From Pseudoduganella sp. (GTDB taxonomy: Bacteria > Pseudomonadota > Gammaproteobacteria > Burkholderiales > Burkholderiaceae_D), in assembly GCA_021323265.1 (NCBI GenBank), contig JAJTCO010000040.1:1-44716 (forward strand): DNA of 44,716 nucleotides, given 5' to 3'. Numbering within the stretch: position 1 is the stretch's first letter; every line of letters begins with the position of its first letter. The translations under genes were made by a program, and so were the position numbers. Positions 1 to 9,169 of this stretch are shown piece after piece. The notes under the pieces are model-generated. The model had not been told where the DNA came from. It worked only from the letters and a program-made list of their open reading frames with translations, and made no database searches.

Positions 1-287
1 AACAGGGCCTTGAGCGCGTCGCGCAGGCCCTTGTTGCCGTCGCGTTCGCGCTTGTGCTGGCGGTAGGCCGCCACCTTGCGCGGCATGCTCACGGTGGCGT
101 TGAAGGCACGCACCAGGAAGTACACCAGCACGAAGGCCGCCGTCAGCAGCACCAGGAAGAAGTTGAGCGACAGGTCGACGCGGTACGGCGGATAGAACAA
201 CACCACGTTGCCAGGGTTGAAGCGCGCCGTCACGGCAATGCCGATGGCCGCGGCCATCATCAATACGAGCCAGATAAAGAGACGCAT
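1..287 (-). CDS. hemY: HemY, N-terminal part (cut by window edge)
   Basis: The first 95 or so codons of a HemY-type protein run off the left edge of the window. The N-terminus (MRLFIWLVLMMAAAIGIAV) is a membrane segment. A short periplasmic-like stretch with NPGNVVLFYPPYRVDLS follows, then a second membrane segment (FFLVLLTAAFVLVYFLV) and a basic stretch. This two-helix layout is the family's N-terminal domain. HemY is associated with late heme synthesis in proteobacteria, but its exact role is unsettled. The ATG shares one base with the hemX stop (TAATG), so the two are translationally coupled at the end of the hemCDXY operon. The C-terminal TPR-like part is not visible here. Confidence 0.88.
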   Translation of the reverse strand, partial: MRLFIWLVLMMAAAIGIAVTARFNPGNVVLFYPPYRVDLSLNFFLVLLTAAFVLVYFLVRAFNATVSMPRKVAAYRQHKRERDGNKGLRDALKAL

Positions 288-1456
288 TATGGCTTCGCCT
301 TGTAATTGCGCACGGCGTTCAGGCTGTCGGCCAGCGTAGGCATTTCAATCGACAGGTTGCTGCCTTGCAGCTGGCGCAGCAGCTGCTGCGCGGTCTGCGT
401 CTGGCGCGTCTTGGTGTCGAAGTACTTGGCCAGCGATTCCTGCGCCGCCAGCAGGTCGGCGCGGAAGGTCGCCTCATTGCGCGACAGGAGCGCCATGCGG
501 GCATTGAGCAGGCGCAGCTTCAGGTTCTCGCGCAGGAAGTAGGCTTCTTCCGGCGCCATCATGATGGCGTCCGGGTTGTCGATGCGTCGCACGCGGAGCA
601 GGGTCGACATTTCGGCCCACATATCGCTACTCCAGTCCTGCCAGACGGTCTTGACGCGGCTGCCCCAGCCTTCGGCTTGCTCGGCGGCCGGTGCGGACGC
701 GGCGTCCTTGCCCTTGGTGCGCGCAGGCGCGGCGGCCTTGCGCAGCGGCGGCGCCGGCGGCGTCGGCTTGGCGTCGGACAGCATCGGCAAGGTGTCGACC
801 TGGGCGATCACGTTGTCCAGGCGCACCGCCAGGCCGACCGAGTCGACGTTCGGCAGTGCCTTCAGGCGTTCGATGTCCTTGGCGATGGCGCGGCGGATGG
901 TGATGAATTGCGGCTTGTCGGAGCGCGACAGGCTGCGGTCGGCGTTCTGCAGTGCGATCAGCGCGCCGGGCACGTTGCCGGCCAGTTGCAGCTGCTGGCT
1001 GGCGGTCGACAGCACTTGCTCGATCTCGGCCAGGGCCCAGTCGTCGCGGTTCTTCGACATGTCCTGGTACAGCTGCTCCAGGGCCAGCTGCTGCGCCTGC
1101 GCTTCCTGCTGGCGGTTTTCCAGGACGCCCACCTTCAGTTCGATTTCCTTGGTGTTTTCCTGGACGGTCTTGGCCAGCTGGCTGGTCTGGACGTTCAGCG
1201 AATCGCCCTGCTGCAGGCGGCGCGCCATTTCCTCGCGCAGGCGGTGCACCTGGTTCTTGGAATAGAAGGCTTGCGCGGCCAGCAGGATGCCCAGCACCAC
1301 CACGGCAATGGTCAGCGGCTGGCGCAGGGGATCGCGCTCCGCGGCCGGCGGATTGGCTGGCGCAGTAGGGGCGGCGGGCGGGGTGTCGACGGCCGGCGCG
1401 TTGTGCGGAGTTGGCGGGACGTCTTTGTTGTCGGTTTGATTAGGCAAATCGTTCAT
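287..1456 (-). CDS. hemX: HemX-family inner-membrane protein of the heme operon
   Basis: This 389-residue protein sits between hemD and hemY. It has a Pro/Ala/Thr-rich cytoplasmic N-terminus (residues 1-45), one membrane helix (LTIAVVVLGILLAAQAFY, about 50-67), then a long Gln/Leu/Glu-rich region predicted as coiled coil (about 70-140) and a helical C-terminal domain. This is the HemX layout. The family is often labelled uroporphyrinogen-III C-methyltransferase, but nothing here resembles a methyltransferase active site, so a structural or scaffold role in tetrapyrrole synthesis is more likely. I chose the ATG at 1456 because it overlaps the hemD stop by four bases (ATGA). The open frame continues upstream to 1666, but that part lies inside hemD. 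Confidence 0.85.
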   Translation of the reverse strand: MNDLPNQTDNKDVPPTPHNAPAVDTPPAAPTAPANPPAAERDPLRQPLTIAVVVLGILLAAQAFYSKNQVHRLREEMARRLQQGDSLNVQTSQLAKTVQENTKEIELKVGVLENRQQEAQAQQLALEQLYQDMSKNRDDWALAEIEQVLSTASQQLQLAGNVPGALIALQNADRSLSRSDKPQFITIRRAIAKDIERLKALPNVDSVGLAVRLDNVIAQVDTLPMLSDAKPTPPAPPLRKAAAPARTKGKDAASAPAAEQAEGWGSRVKTVWQDWSSDMWAEMSTLLRVRRIDNPDAIMMAPEEAYFLRENLKLRLLNARMALLSRNEATFRADLLAAQESLAKYFDTKTRQTQTAQQLLRQLQGSNLSIEMPTLADSLNAVRNYKAKP

Positions 1457-2220
1457 GGGTGTGATTGTAACGCGGCGAGCATGCGTTCGTCGCCTGAACC
1501 TGTGAGAGTCACATGGCGGAAGCCCAGCTCCCTTGCCGTTTCGGCAATACGGGCATGCGGCACGATCAGGTGTTGGTGTTGCATAGTTGCAACGATTGTA
1601 GGACGATTCAGTTGCGCCAGCAGGCCAAGCAGGCCGCGCAGGGCTTCCGAACTGGTGACGATCCACTCGGCCCCGGGTGCGCCGGCCAGCGCGCGCAGGC
1701 GCGCGGCCAGGGCCGGCGTGAGCGGCGGCACGGCGCGCCGGTAAGCCGGCAGCACGGTGACGTCGGCGCCGGCGGCGCGGAAGGAGTCGGCCATCAGTTC
1801 GCGCCCGGACTCGCCGCGCACCAGCAGCACGCGGGCGCCGCGCAGGGCATGCAGGTCGAGCGCTTGCAGCAGGTGTTCGGTGTCGCTGTGGGCCGGATCG
1901 GCCGGGCTGGCGATCAGGCCGGCCGGGACGCCCCTGGCCAGCAGCGCTTGCCGGCTGCCCTCGCCCACCACGGCGGCGCGCAATCCCGGCGGCCAGGCGG
2001 GGATGTGGGCAAAGGCCGCCTCGATGGCGTTGGGCGAGACGAAGGCGACCAGCTGGTAGGCGGCCAGGCCGGCCAGGGCCTCCCGCAGCGGGGCCTGGTC
2101 GGGCAAGGGGCTGATGTCAAGCAGGGGCAGCACTTCGACCGCGCGGCCCAGGGCGCGGATGCGCGAGGCCAGCGGCTCGGCTTGCGCCAGCGGGCGCGTG
2201 AGGATGACAGGGCGTGTCAT
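1453..2220 (-). CDS. hemD: uroporphyrinogen-III synthase
   Basis: A 255-residue protein matching the poorly conserved HemD family. It starts MTRPVILTRPLAQAEPLAS, has the inter-domain motif LVAFVSPNAIEAAF around residues 57-70, and a C-terminal EWIVTSSEALRGLLGLL segment. HemD cyclises and inverts ring D of hydroxymethylbilane to give uroporphyrinogen III in the cytoplasm. It lies 60 bp after hemC and overlaps hemX by four bases, so it belongs to the same transcript. Length is normal for the family. Position between hemC and hemX adds most of the certainty, because HemD sequence alone diverges quickly. Confidence 0.9.
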   Translation of the reverse strand: MTRPVILTRPLAQAEPLASRIRALGRAVEVLPLLDISPLPDQAPLREALAGLAAYQLVAFVSPNAIEAAFAHIPAWPPGLRAAVVGEGSRQALLARGVPAGLIASPADPAHSDTEHLLQALDLHALRGARVLLVRGESGRELMADSFRAAGADVTVLPAYRRAVPPLTPALAARLRALAGAPGAEWIVTSSEALRGLLGLLAQLNRPTIVATMQHQHLIVPHARIAETARELGFRHVTLTGSGDERMLAALQSHP

Positions 2221-2280
2221 TGCAACCCGGTACGGCGGGTCAGGCCCGAGGGCCGGACCCGGGAGTGCGCGGGACGCGCG

Positions 2281-3258
2281 TCATGGGGCGGCGTTGGGGG
2301 TCATGCCGTCGGCTTGCTCGGCCTGGCAGACGGCGAGGATGGCTTCGGCGTCCTGCGCGCGCAGCTGCTCGGCGACCTGGGCGCCCAGGGTCTCGGCGTC
2401 GGCGGCAGCGCCGCTGATCTCGGCGCGCGCGACGCGCTTGCCATCCGGGGTGGCAACCATGGCGCGCAGATGCATGCGCTCGCCGTCCACGGTGGCGAAG
2501 GCCGCCAGCGGCACCTGGCAGGAGCCGCCGAACACTTTCGACACCTTGCGCTCGGCCGTCACGGCTTGCGCGGTCGGCAGGTCGTTCAGCGGCGCCAGGA
2601 TGGCTTTCAGGTCCAGGCCGTCTTTACGCTCGGCGATCTCGATCGCCATCGCGCCCTGCCCCGCCGCCGGCAGCGAGTCCTCCGGCGACAGCAGCGACTT
2701 GATGCGCTGCGGCAGGCCAAGGCGCTTCAGGCCGGCAGCTGCCAGGATGATGGCGGCATAGTCGCCGCGATCGAGCTTGCCCAGGCGGGTATCGAGGTTG
2801 CCGCGCAAAGGCTTGATCACCAGGTGCGGGTAGCGCGCCGAAATCAGGGCCTGGCGGCGCAGGCTGCTGGTGCCGACGACGGCGCCGGGCGGCAGGTCGG
2901 CCAGCGTGGCGTAGTCGTTGGAGACGAAGGCGTCGCGCGGGTCTTCACGCTCGAGCACCGCCGCCAGCGCGAAGCCTGGCGGCAGCTCCATCGGCACGTC
3001 CTTCAGCGAATGAACAGCCAGGTCGGCGCGCCCCTCTTCCATCGCCACCTCCAGTTCCTTGACGAACAGGCCCTTGCCGCCCACCTTGGACAGGGCGCGA
3101 TCGAGGATCTGGTCGCCGCGCGTGGTCATGCCCAGGATCTCGATGCTGCACTGCGGATATAATAAAGACAAGCGCGCGCGGACATGCTCCGCCTGCCACA
3201 TGGCGAGGCGGCTTTCGCGCGAGGCGATCACCAATTTGGAAGGGAGCTGTTGGGCCAT
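2281..3258 (-). CDS. hemC: porphobilinogen deaminase (hydroxymethylbilane synthase)
   Basis: A 325-residue protein that polymerises four porphobilinogens into hydroxymethylbilane. Visible family motifs are [19 protein letters not shown] at the N-terminus, [41 protein letters not shown] and [19 protein letters not shown] carries Cys247, the expected attachment site of the dipyrromethane cofactor. The start is ambiguous. ATG 3258 gives the usual length. An in-frame GTG at 3315 would add 19 residues, and neither has a strong ribosome binding site. It is the first gene of the hemCDXY operon and is divergent from ppc, a common Burkholderiales order. Confidence 0.95.
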   Translation of the reverse strand: MAQQLPSKLVIASRESRLAMWQAEHVRARLSLLYPQCSIEILGMTTRGDQILDRALSKVGGKGLFVKELEVAMEEGRADLAVHSLKDVPMELPPGFALAAVLEREDPRDAFVSNDYATLADLPPGAVVGTSSLRRQALISARYPHLVIKPLRGNLDTRLGKLDRGDYAAIILAAAGLKRLGLPQRIKSLLSPEDSLPAAGQGAMAIEIAERKDGLDLKAILAPLNDLPTAQAVTAERKVSKVFGGSCQVPLAAFATVDGERMHLRAMVATPDGKRVARAEISGAAADAETLGAQVAEQLRAQDAEAILAVCQAEQADGMTPNAAP

Positions 3259-3345
3259 TTCAGGAGTATTCAAGACCAGTTCTTTCGCTGTTGCTAGCGC
3301 CAAACCGGCGTTCACCAGTTTTATTGCGCATGATTAGGACCACAA

Positions 3346-3351
3346 ATTTTA
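3346..3351 (-). promoter_or_regulatory. possible hemC -10 box
   Basis: The hemC-ppc intergenic region contains TAAAAT on the minus strand, a five-of-six match to the sigma-70 -10 box. Transcription would start near 3339. There is no convincing -35 at the right spacing. The region is clearly more AT-rich than its flanks. I could not pick out a good plus-strand promoter for ppc within 3352-3424. Confidence 0.3.
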
Positions 3352-3424
3352 GCATGCGCGCCCCTATGCAGACTTCGGCCACAAGCCTTTTGCACGACCA
3401 TTCTTATCTTTTGACTGATTAACT

Positions 3425-6244
3425 ATGGCAAATCAAGTAAGTGCAACAGACGAACATCACCAGAGCGCGGATAAAGACGCGCCGTTGAAGGAAGATATCC
3501 GCCTCTTGGGCCGCCTGCTGGGCGACGTCCTGCGGGAGCAGGAAGGCGAGGAAGTATTTGCAGTCGTCGAGACCATCCGCCAGACCGCCGTGCGCTTCCG
3601 CCGCGAAGCCGACGCCGGCGCCGCCAAGGAGCTGGATGGCATGCTGAAGATCCTGACGCGCGAACAGACCATCACGGTGGTGCGCGCCTTCTCCTATTTC
3701 TCCCACCTGGCCAACATTGCGGAAGACCAGCACCACATCCGCCGCCGGCGCGCCCACCTGATCGCCGGCTCGGCCCCGCAAAAAGGCAGCATCAGCTTTG
3801 CCCTCGACAAGCTGAAGGAATCCGGCGTCGGCTTGGACACCGTGACCAGCTTCTTCCAGGAAGCGCTGATTTCCCCCGTCCTGACCGCGCACCCGACCGA
3901 GGTGCAGCGCAAGTCCATCCTGGACGCGGAACACGACATTGCCCGCCTGCTGGCCCAGCGCGACCTGCAGCTCACGCCGAAGGAACGCCACGCCAACCTG
4001 CACATGCTGCGCGCGCGCATCGCCACGCTGTGGCAGACGCGCATGCTGCGCTACTCCAAGCTGACCGTGGCCGACGAAATCGACAACGCCCTGTCCTACT
4101 ACCGCATCACCTTCCTGCGTGAACTGCCGGCCCTGTACGACGATATCGAAGGCGAGATCGCCGAGCACTTCGGCGCGGCGCCAAGCGCCATCGACGCGCC
4201 CTACGTACAGATGGGCAGCTGGATCGGCGGCGACCGCGACGGCAACCCGAACGTCAACGCCGGCACCATGCAGCACGCGCTGGAGCGCCAGGCCACCACC
4301 ATCCTCGACTTCTACCTCGACGAAGCCCACGCGCTGGGCGCCGAGCTGTCGGTGTCGACGCTGATGATCGGCTGCTCGCCGGCGCTGCAGGCGCTGTCGG
4401 ACGCCTCGACCGACACCTCCGACCACCGCTCGGACGAACCGTACCGGCGCGCCCTGATCGGCATATACGCGCGCCTGGCCAGCACCGCGCGCGCCCTGGG
4501 CGCGACCAACATCCTGCGCAAGGAAGTCGGCCACGCCGAGCCCTACCCCTGCCCGGCCGACTTCTCGGCCGACCTGCAGGTGCTGATCGACTCGCTGGAC
4601 GCCAACCACGGCGCCGTGCTGGCGCGCCCGCGCCTGACGACGCTCAAGCGCGCCGCCGACATCTTCGGCTTCCACCTGGCCTCGCTCGACATGCGCCAGT
4701 CCTCCGACATCCACGAGCGCGTGCTGGCCGAACTGTTCGCCAAGGCCGGCGCGCAGGCCGACTATGCGGCGCTGGACGAAGAGGCCAAGGTCAAGCTGCT
4801 GCTGGCCGAGCTGTCGCAACCGCGCCTGCTGTATTCGCCCTACATCGAGTATTCCGACGAGACCGCGTCCGAGCTGACCATCCTGCGCACGGCGCGCGAA
4901 ATCCGCCAGCGCTACGGCAAGCGCGCCATCCGCAACTACATCATCTCGCACACCGAGACCGTGTCCGACCTGCTGGAAGTGTTCGTGCTGCAGCAGGAAA
5001 CCGGCCTGCTGCGCCAGGGTGCAAACGGCGAGCGCACTTCGGACCTGATGGTGATCCCGCTGTTCGAGACCATCCCCGACCTGCAGCGCGCCGCCGGCAT
5101 CATGGAAAGCCTGATGGCCGTGCCGCTGGTGAAGGACCTGATCGCCAAGCAGGGCCAGATCCAGGAAGTCATGCTGGGCTACTCCGACTCGAACAAGGAC
5201 GGCGGCTTCCTGACCTCGAACTGGGAGCTGTACAAGGCCGAACTGGGCCTGGTGGAGATCTTCGCCAAGGCCGGCGTCAAGCTGCGCCTGTTCCACGGCC
5301 GCGGCGGCACCGTCGGCCGCGGCGGCGGGCCAAGCCACGAAGCGATCCTGGCGCAGCCCAAGGGCACCGTCAACGGCCAGCTGCGCCTGACCGAGCAGGG
5401 CGAGATCATCGCCTCCAAGTTCTCCAACGCCGAAATCGGCCGCCGCAACCTGGAACTGCTGGTCTCGGCCACGCTGGAAGCGAGCCTGATGCCGCCGCCG
5501 GCCGACGCCTGCCACGGCCCGCGCCTGGCCGGCTTCGAAGCCGTGATGGCCGAGATTTCCGAGCTGGCCTACAAGGCGTACCGCAACCTGGTGTACGACA
5601 CCCCGGGTTTCACCGACTACTTCTTCGCCGCCACCCCGATTGCCGAGATCGCGGAGCTGAACCTCGGCTCGCGCCCGGCCTCGCGCAAATCGACGCGCCG
5701 CATCGAAGACTTGCGCGCCATCCCATGGGGCTTCAGCTGGGGCCAGTGCCGCCTGCTGCTGCCGGGCTGGTACGGCTTCGGCTCGGCCATCGGCGCCTGG
5801 ATCGCCGCCGGCGAGCGCGAAGAACGCGTGGCCCAGCTGCGCGACATGTTCCAGCACTGGCCGTTCTTCGCCACCCTGCTGTCGAACATGGACATGGTGC
5901 TGGCCAAGACCGACCTGGCGATCGCCTCGCGCTACGCCGAACTGGTGACGGACAAGGAACTGCGCGAGCGCATCTTCAAGCGCATCACCGAGGAATACCA
6001 CCACACCCTGGACTGCCTGGAATCGATCACCGGCACCCAGGACCGCCTGGCGGGCAACCCGCTGCTGGCGCGTTCCATCACCAACCGCTTCCCTTACCTC
6101 GATCCGCTCAACCACCTGCAGGTTGAACTGATCAAGCGCCGCCGCGCGCTGGGTAATGAACAGGACAAGTCCGATCCGCGTGTCAACCGCGGCATCCACT
6201 TGTCCATCAACGGCGTCGCCGCCGGCTTGCGCAACACCGGCTGA
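3425..6244 (+). CDS. ppc: phosphoenolpyruvate carboxylase
   Basis: A 939-residue enzyme that carboxylates phosphoenolpyruvate with bicarbonate to oxaloacetate, refilling the TCA cycle. The catalytic histidine is His156 in LTAHPTEVQRKS. GYSDSNKDGG is near residue 584, and the glycine-rich loop FHGRGGTVGRGGG near 623. The C-terminus ends in the near-invariant NTG (GLRNTG). Length is slightly over the usual 880-930 because of an N-terminal extension of about 20 polar residues. There is no strong ribosome binding site before ATG 3425. The gene stands alone, divergent from the heme operon, and a strong hairpin follows it. Confidence 0.98.
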   Translation: MANQVSATDEHHQSADKDAPLKEDIRLLGRLLGDVLREQEGEEVFAVVETIRQTAVRFRREADAGAAKELDGMLKILTREQTITVVRAFSYFSHLANIAEDQHHIRRRRAHLIAGSAPQKGSISFALDKLKESGVGLDTVTSFFQEALISPVLTAHPTEVQRKSILDAEHDIARLLAQRDLQLTPKERHANLHMLRARIATLWQTRMLRYSKLTVADEIDNALSYYRITFLRELPALYDDIEGEIAEHFGAAPSAIDAPYVQMGSWIGGDRDGNPNVNAGTMQHALERQATTILDFYLDEAHALGAELSVSTLMIGCSPALQALSDASTDTSDHRSDEPYRRALIGIYARLASTARALGATNILRKEVGHAEPYPCPADFSADLQVLIDSLDANHGAVLARPRLTTLKRAADIFGFHLASLDMRQSSDIHERVLAELFAKAGAQADYAALDEEAKVKLLLAELSQPRLLYSPYIEYSDETASELTILRTAREIRQRYGKRAIRNYIISHTETVSDLLEVFVLQQETGLLRQGANGERTSDLMVIPLFETIPDLQRAAGIMESLMAVPLVKDLIAKQGQIQEVMLGYSDSNKDGGFLTSNWELYKAELGLVEIFAKAGVKLRLFHGRGGTVGRGGGPSHEAILAQPKGTVNGQLRLTEQGEIIASKFSNAEIGRRNLELLVSATLEASLMPPPADACHGPRLAGFEAVMAEISELAYKAYRNLVYDTPGFTDYFFAATPIAEIAELNLGSRPASRKSTRRIEDLRAIPWGFSWGQCRLLLPGWYGFGSAIGAWIAAGEREERVAQLRDMFQHWPFFATLLSNMDMVLAKTDLAIASRYAELVTDKELRERIFKRITEEYHHTLDCLESITGTQDRLAGNPLLARSITNRFPYLDPLNHLQVELIKRRRALGNEQDKSDPRVNRGIHLSINGVAAGLRNTG

Positions 6245-6259
6245 CGCATTGCTGCACGC

Positions 6260-6280
6260 GGGCCCGGCCATGCCGGGCCC
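6260..6280 (+). terminator. hairpin after ppc
   Basis: A perfect 9-bp stem (GGGCCCGGC / GCCGGGCCC) with a 3-nt loop lies 16 bp after the ppc stop. It is followed only by TGTT, so the U-tract is weak. It probably terminates or stabilises the ppc transcript before the DUF2807 gene. Confidence 0.45.
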
Positions 6281-6302
6281 TGTTACCACTACAGGAGTTT
6301 GT

Positions 6303-6929
6303 ATGTTTCGAACGATGCTGCTTGCCACCCTGCTGTTCCCGTCCATCGCCCTCGCAGACGACCAGGTGCGCAAGCTCGATGCCTTTTACGGCATCAACGT
6401 GAAAGGCCCGATCAGCGTCTACGTGGACGTGGGCAAGGCGCAGTCCGTCACGGTCAGCGGCAGCAAGGAATACATCGGCAAGGTCAGCACCGTGGTCGAA
6501 GGCGGCGTGCTGCGCGTGATCTACGAGAAGACCAACAACCGCTCGGTCGAACTGAAGGAAGGCGACAAGATCACCGTCACCGTGCCGGCGCTGACCAGCT
6601 TCCGCGTCCTGGGCGCGGGCGAATCGCGCGTGACCAACATCCAGGGCGAACGCATCGACATCAGTTTCGAAGGCGCCGGCGCGCTCTACGCCAGCGGCAA
6701 GGTCAAGCTCCTGCGCATGAAAGGCCAGGGCGTGGGCGGCGTCAATACCAAGGACCTGCACACGGAACGGGCCGACGTGAACTTCCAGGGCATGGGCGAC
6801 GTCAGCGTCCACGCCAGCGACACGCTCAACCTGATCGTGGAAGGCATGGGTAACTTCACCTATTATGGCAACCCGAAGCACGTCAATAAATCGGTGACGG
6901 GCCTGGGCAGCGTCAAGGCGGGCAAATAA
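6303..6929 (+). CDS. secreted DUF2807 (putative auto-transporter adhesin head) protein
   Basis: A 208-residue exported protein. The signal peptide MFRTMLLATLLFPSIALA is followed by a beta-rich domain made of short repeated turns ([66 protein letters not shown]). This G-x-G-x turn pattern is typical of DUF2807, a right-handed beta-solenoid-like fold found in cell-envelope proteins of unknown function. An AGGAG ribosome binding site lies 7 bp before ATG 6303, which decides the start over the longer open frame. Its 3' end overlaps the convergent acetyltransferase gene by 17 bp. A paralog is present at 20783-21553. Confidence 0.82.
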   Translation: MFRTMLLATLLFPSIALADDQVRKLDAFYGINVKGPISVYVDVGKAQSVTVSGSKEYIGKVSTVVEGGVLRVIYEKTNNRSVELKEGDKITVTVPALTSFRVLGAGESRVTNIQGERIDISFEGAGALYASGKVKLLRMKGQGVGGVNTKDLHTERADVNFQGMGDVSVHASDTLNLIVEGMGNFTYYGNPKHVNKSVTGLGSVKAGK

Positions 6930-7590
6930 GGCGCGCGTGCGGCAGCTCCCGGGTTGCCGCATATCCCATCGAGCGGTACAGCGCCTGCGCCCGGGCGTTG
7001 GCCGATCCCACATGCAGCATCGGGCGCACGCCCTGCTGCTGCATGCCATGCATGATGAATTGCACCAGTTGCCGCGCATAGCCGCGCCCCGTGAATTCCG
7101 GATGCGTGCACACGGCACTCACTTCACGCAGATGGCCCAGGTCCATGCGCTCCCCGCTTAACGCCACCAGGCGCCCGTCCTCGTCGTGGATGCCGGCATA
7201 GCGCCCCATCTGGCCCGTACGCCGGCGGAAGTAGCCGGGAAAGGCGAGATCGGTCAGCTCCACCATGGCCGGATCATCGGCGGCCAGCACGCGAATCGCG
7301 TCCAGCGCGTCCGGCGCCGCTACGGGGCCACCCTCGTACACCATCTGCAGCACGCCGGACAAGGGCTGCAGCGACCAGCCATCGGGCAGCGCCGGCATGG
7401 CGCCCAGGAAGTAGTAGCTGCCGCTTGCAATGCCCGCCAGGTCGTCCGGCGTGAGCGGCACGCCCTCCTGCGCCACCGCGAGAAAAGGCGCCACGTCCGC
7501 CGGATAACGACGGGCGGCGCCGGCCGAAATGCTAAAATGCTGCTGCGCCGAATTCAGCGCAGCCCAGATCGGGTTTTCCAATTCCTGCAT
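6913..7590 (-). CDS. GNAT-family N-acetyltransferase
   Basis: A 225-residue protein with a C-terminal GNAT domain: [22 protein letters not shown] contains the acetyl-CoA pyrophosphate loop (TGRGYA), followed by [18 protein letters not shown], the usual fourth motif. The N-terminal half has no catalytic signature I recognise, so the substrate is unknown. Family relatives are often called FR47-like. ATG 7590 is preferred over an upstream in-frame start at 7629, since it follows a GGGA-rich leader and avoids invading yjdM. Only 13 bp separate its start codon from that of the divergent yjdM, so each promoter must lie in the other gene. Confidence 0.8.
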   Translation of the reverse strand: MQELENPIWAALNSAQQHFSISAGAARRYPADVAPFLAVAQEGVPLTPDDLAGIASGSYYFLGAMPALPDGWSLQPLSGVLQMVYEGGPVAAPDALDAIRVLAADDPAMVELTDLAFPGYFRRRTGQMGRYAGIHDEDGRLVALSGERMDLGHLREVSAVCTHPEFTGRGYARQLVQFIMHGMQQQGVRPMLHVGSANARAQALYRSMGYAATRELPHARLICPP

Positions 7591-7603
7591 GCCTATTTCC
7601 CAA

Positions 7604-7945
7604 ATGAGTAATCTTCCTGTCTGCCCCAAATGCCAGTCCGAGTATACCTACGAAGACGGCGACAACTACGTTTGCCCCGAATGCGCCCATGAATGGCCCA
7701 AGCAGGCCGCCGAGGGAGCCGGCGAAACGGCGCGCGTCTACAAGGATGCCGCCGGTAACATCCTGCAAGATGGCGACACTGTCACTGTCATCAAGGACCT
7801 CAAGCCGAAAGGTTCCGGCGGCGTGATCAAGCAGGGCACCAAGGTGAAGAACATCCGCCTGGTCGACAGCGACCACGACATCGACTGCAAGATCGAAGGC
7901 TTCGGCGCCATGAGCCTGAAGTCGGAGTTCGTGCGCAAGGTCTGA
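7604..7945 (+). CDS. yjdM: YjdM/PhnA zinc-ribbon protein
   Basis: A 113-residue protein matching the PhnA (YjdM) family along its full length. The N-terminal zinc ribbon is [16 protein letters not shown]...[10 protein letters not shown] (CPxC-CPxC), and the C-terminal domain contains [19 protein letters not shown] sequence (here [20 protein letters not shown]). Despite its old name in E. coli, phnA is not part of the phosphonate-lyase pathway, and its function is not established. The start at 7604 gives the standard [11 protein letters not shown]-terminus. A GC-rich hairpin with one bulged base (about 7957-7983) follows the stop and may end the transcript. Confidence 0.9.
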   Translation: MSNLPVCPKCQSEYTYEDGDNYVCPECAHEWPKQAAEGAGETARVYKDAAGNILQDGDTVTVIKDLKPKGSGGVIKQGTKVKNIRLVDSDHDIDCKIEGFGAMSLKSEFVRKV

Positions 7946-8017
7946 TGCCGCATCCGCACCGCGCGCAATGAGCGCGGCGGTGTGAGAATGTGTGCAAATT
8001 ATCCCGCAAGTTTCACG

Positions 8018-8023
8018 TATAGT
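8018..8023 (+). promoter_or_regulatory. possible -10 box of the HAF-repeat gene
   Basis: TATAGT lies 34 bp before the HAF-repeat start codon and would put transcription start near 8030. There is no clear -35. Its end overlaps the left arm of the 8021-8052 inverted repeat. Confidence 0.35.
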
Positions 8024-8052
8024 CTCCGGACAATTCACATTGACCGGAGACT
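8021..8052 (+). promoter_or_regulatory. inverted repeat covering the HAF-gene ribosome binding site
   Basis: The arms AGTCTCCGG (8021-8029) and CCGGAGACT (8044-8052) are a perfect 9-bp inverted repeat with 14 bp between. The right arm contains the GGAG ribosome binding site of the gene starting at 8057. If transcription starts upstream of the left arm, this is an RNA hairpin that hides the ribosome binding site. If the overlapping TATAGT is the real -10, the repeat is better read as a DNA operator. Confidence 0.45.
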
Positions 8053-8056
8053 GCCC

Positions 8057-9169
8057 ATGCAGCGTGCCCCTTTCGCCATCGCCCTCCTCCTTGCCTTGCC
8101 GCTGGCCGCCAGCGCCGGCACCAGCCCCCTGGGCGACCGCAAGACCGATTCGAGCGCCATGGCAAGCATCAATGCAGCGGGTGAATGGGTCGGCGAGATC
8201 AAGGATGAAGACGGGCGCCGGCGCGCCATCATGGTCTCGCAGGGGCGCCGTATCGAAATCGGCACACTGGGCGGCAGCGACAGCACCGCCAACGCCATCA
8301 ACAACCAGGGCGTCGTCACCGGCGGCGCCCTCACCGCGGGCAACGCCTGGCACGCCTTCCGCTACGACGAGGCGCACGGCATGCGCGACCTGGGCACCCT
8401 GGGCGGCAGCAGCAGCGTAGGCACCGCCATCAACGAATCGGGCCACATCGTCGGCTACGCCGACACTGGCGACGGCAATTACCACGCATTCGTCGACAAT
8501 GGCGTGGCCATGCTCGGCCTGGGCACCTTCGGCGGCAAGAACAGCTATGCCACCGCCATCAACGGCAACGGCTACGTGGTGGGCGCCGCACAGCTGCCCA
8601 ATGGCTACCGCCGCGCCTTCCTGTACAAGCCTGGCAGCGGCATGATCGAATTGCCGACGCTGGGCGGCCGCATCAGCGTGGCGACGGCCATCAACGACGC
8701 CGGCATCGTGGTGGGCGCCTCCGAGATGCCGGACGAACGTACCTGGCACGCCTTCATGTACGACGGCAAGCGCATGATCGACCTTGGCGCCATGATTTCA
8801 CAAGGTTCCAGCTTCGCCAACGGCATCAACGCCAACGGCGACATCGTCGGCACGGTCAAGATCAAGGACCACGACGCGCCCCATACCTTCATCTACAAGC
8901 AGGGCCGCATGCAGCTGCGCTTCGGGCCCGACAGCCTTTACGTGACGCGCGACATCACCGATAACGGCACGGTGATCGGGGCCACCTACACCGGCCACGT
9001 CCTGAAATCGGGCGTGGTCCACGCCGACCGCACGGCGCGCCGCATGGGCCTGGACGCCTGGGCCGCCCTCGCCTTCCTGGCCGGGCTGGTCATGTACGCC
9101 GCCTACAGGGCGCGCGAGCGCATCCGCAAGGGCCTGGACTTCAGCATCAAGCTGGTGTCGTTCGCGTGA
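8057..9169 (+). CDS. HAF-repeat (extracellular, beta-propeller-like) protein with C-terminal anchor
   Basis: A 370-residue exported protein. The signal peptide is MQRAPFAIALLLALPLAASA. Next come about six HAF repeats, each with a G-T-L-G-G-x-S-x-A-x-A-I-N-x-x-G-x-V-V-G core and a W/Y-H-A-F strand (IGTLGGSDSTANAINNQG, LGTLGGSSSVGTAINESG, LGTFGGKNSYATAINGNG, LPTLGGRISVATAINDAG). The C-terminus is a membrane helix (WAALAFLAGLVMYAAY) plus a basic tail (RARERIRKG). That suggests anchoring with the repeats outside the cytoplasm. HAF proteins have no assigned biochemical role. GGAG at 8046-8049 supports ATG 8057. A decayed copy follows directly. Confidence 0.85.
   Translation: MQRAPFAIALLLALPLAASAGTSPLGDRKTDSSAMASINAAGEWVGEIKDEDGRRRAIMVSQGRRIEIGTLGGSDSTANAINNQGVVTGGALTAGNAWHAFRYDEAHGMRDLGTLGGSSSVGTAINESGHIVGYADTGDGNYHAFVDNGVAMLGLGTFGGKNSYATAINGNGYVVGAAQLPNGYRRAFLYKPGSGMIELPTLGGRISVATAINDAGIVVGASEMPDERTWHAFMYDGKRMIDLGAMISQGSSFANGINANGDIVGTVKIKDHDAPHTFIYKQGRMQLRFGPDSLYVTRDITDNGTVIGATYTGHVLKSGVVHADRTARRMGLDAWAALAFLAGLVMYAAYRARERIRKGLDFSIKLVSFA

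Noticed and set aside
3419..6373. Very long minus-strand open frame (984 codons) opposite ppc
   Set aside because: It is a shadow of ppc in GC-rich DNA. Its translation is Gln/Gly/His/Arg/Val-rich with no family motif, while the plus strand encodes a complete PEP carboxylase.
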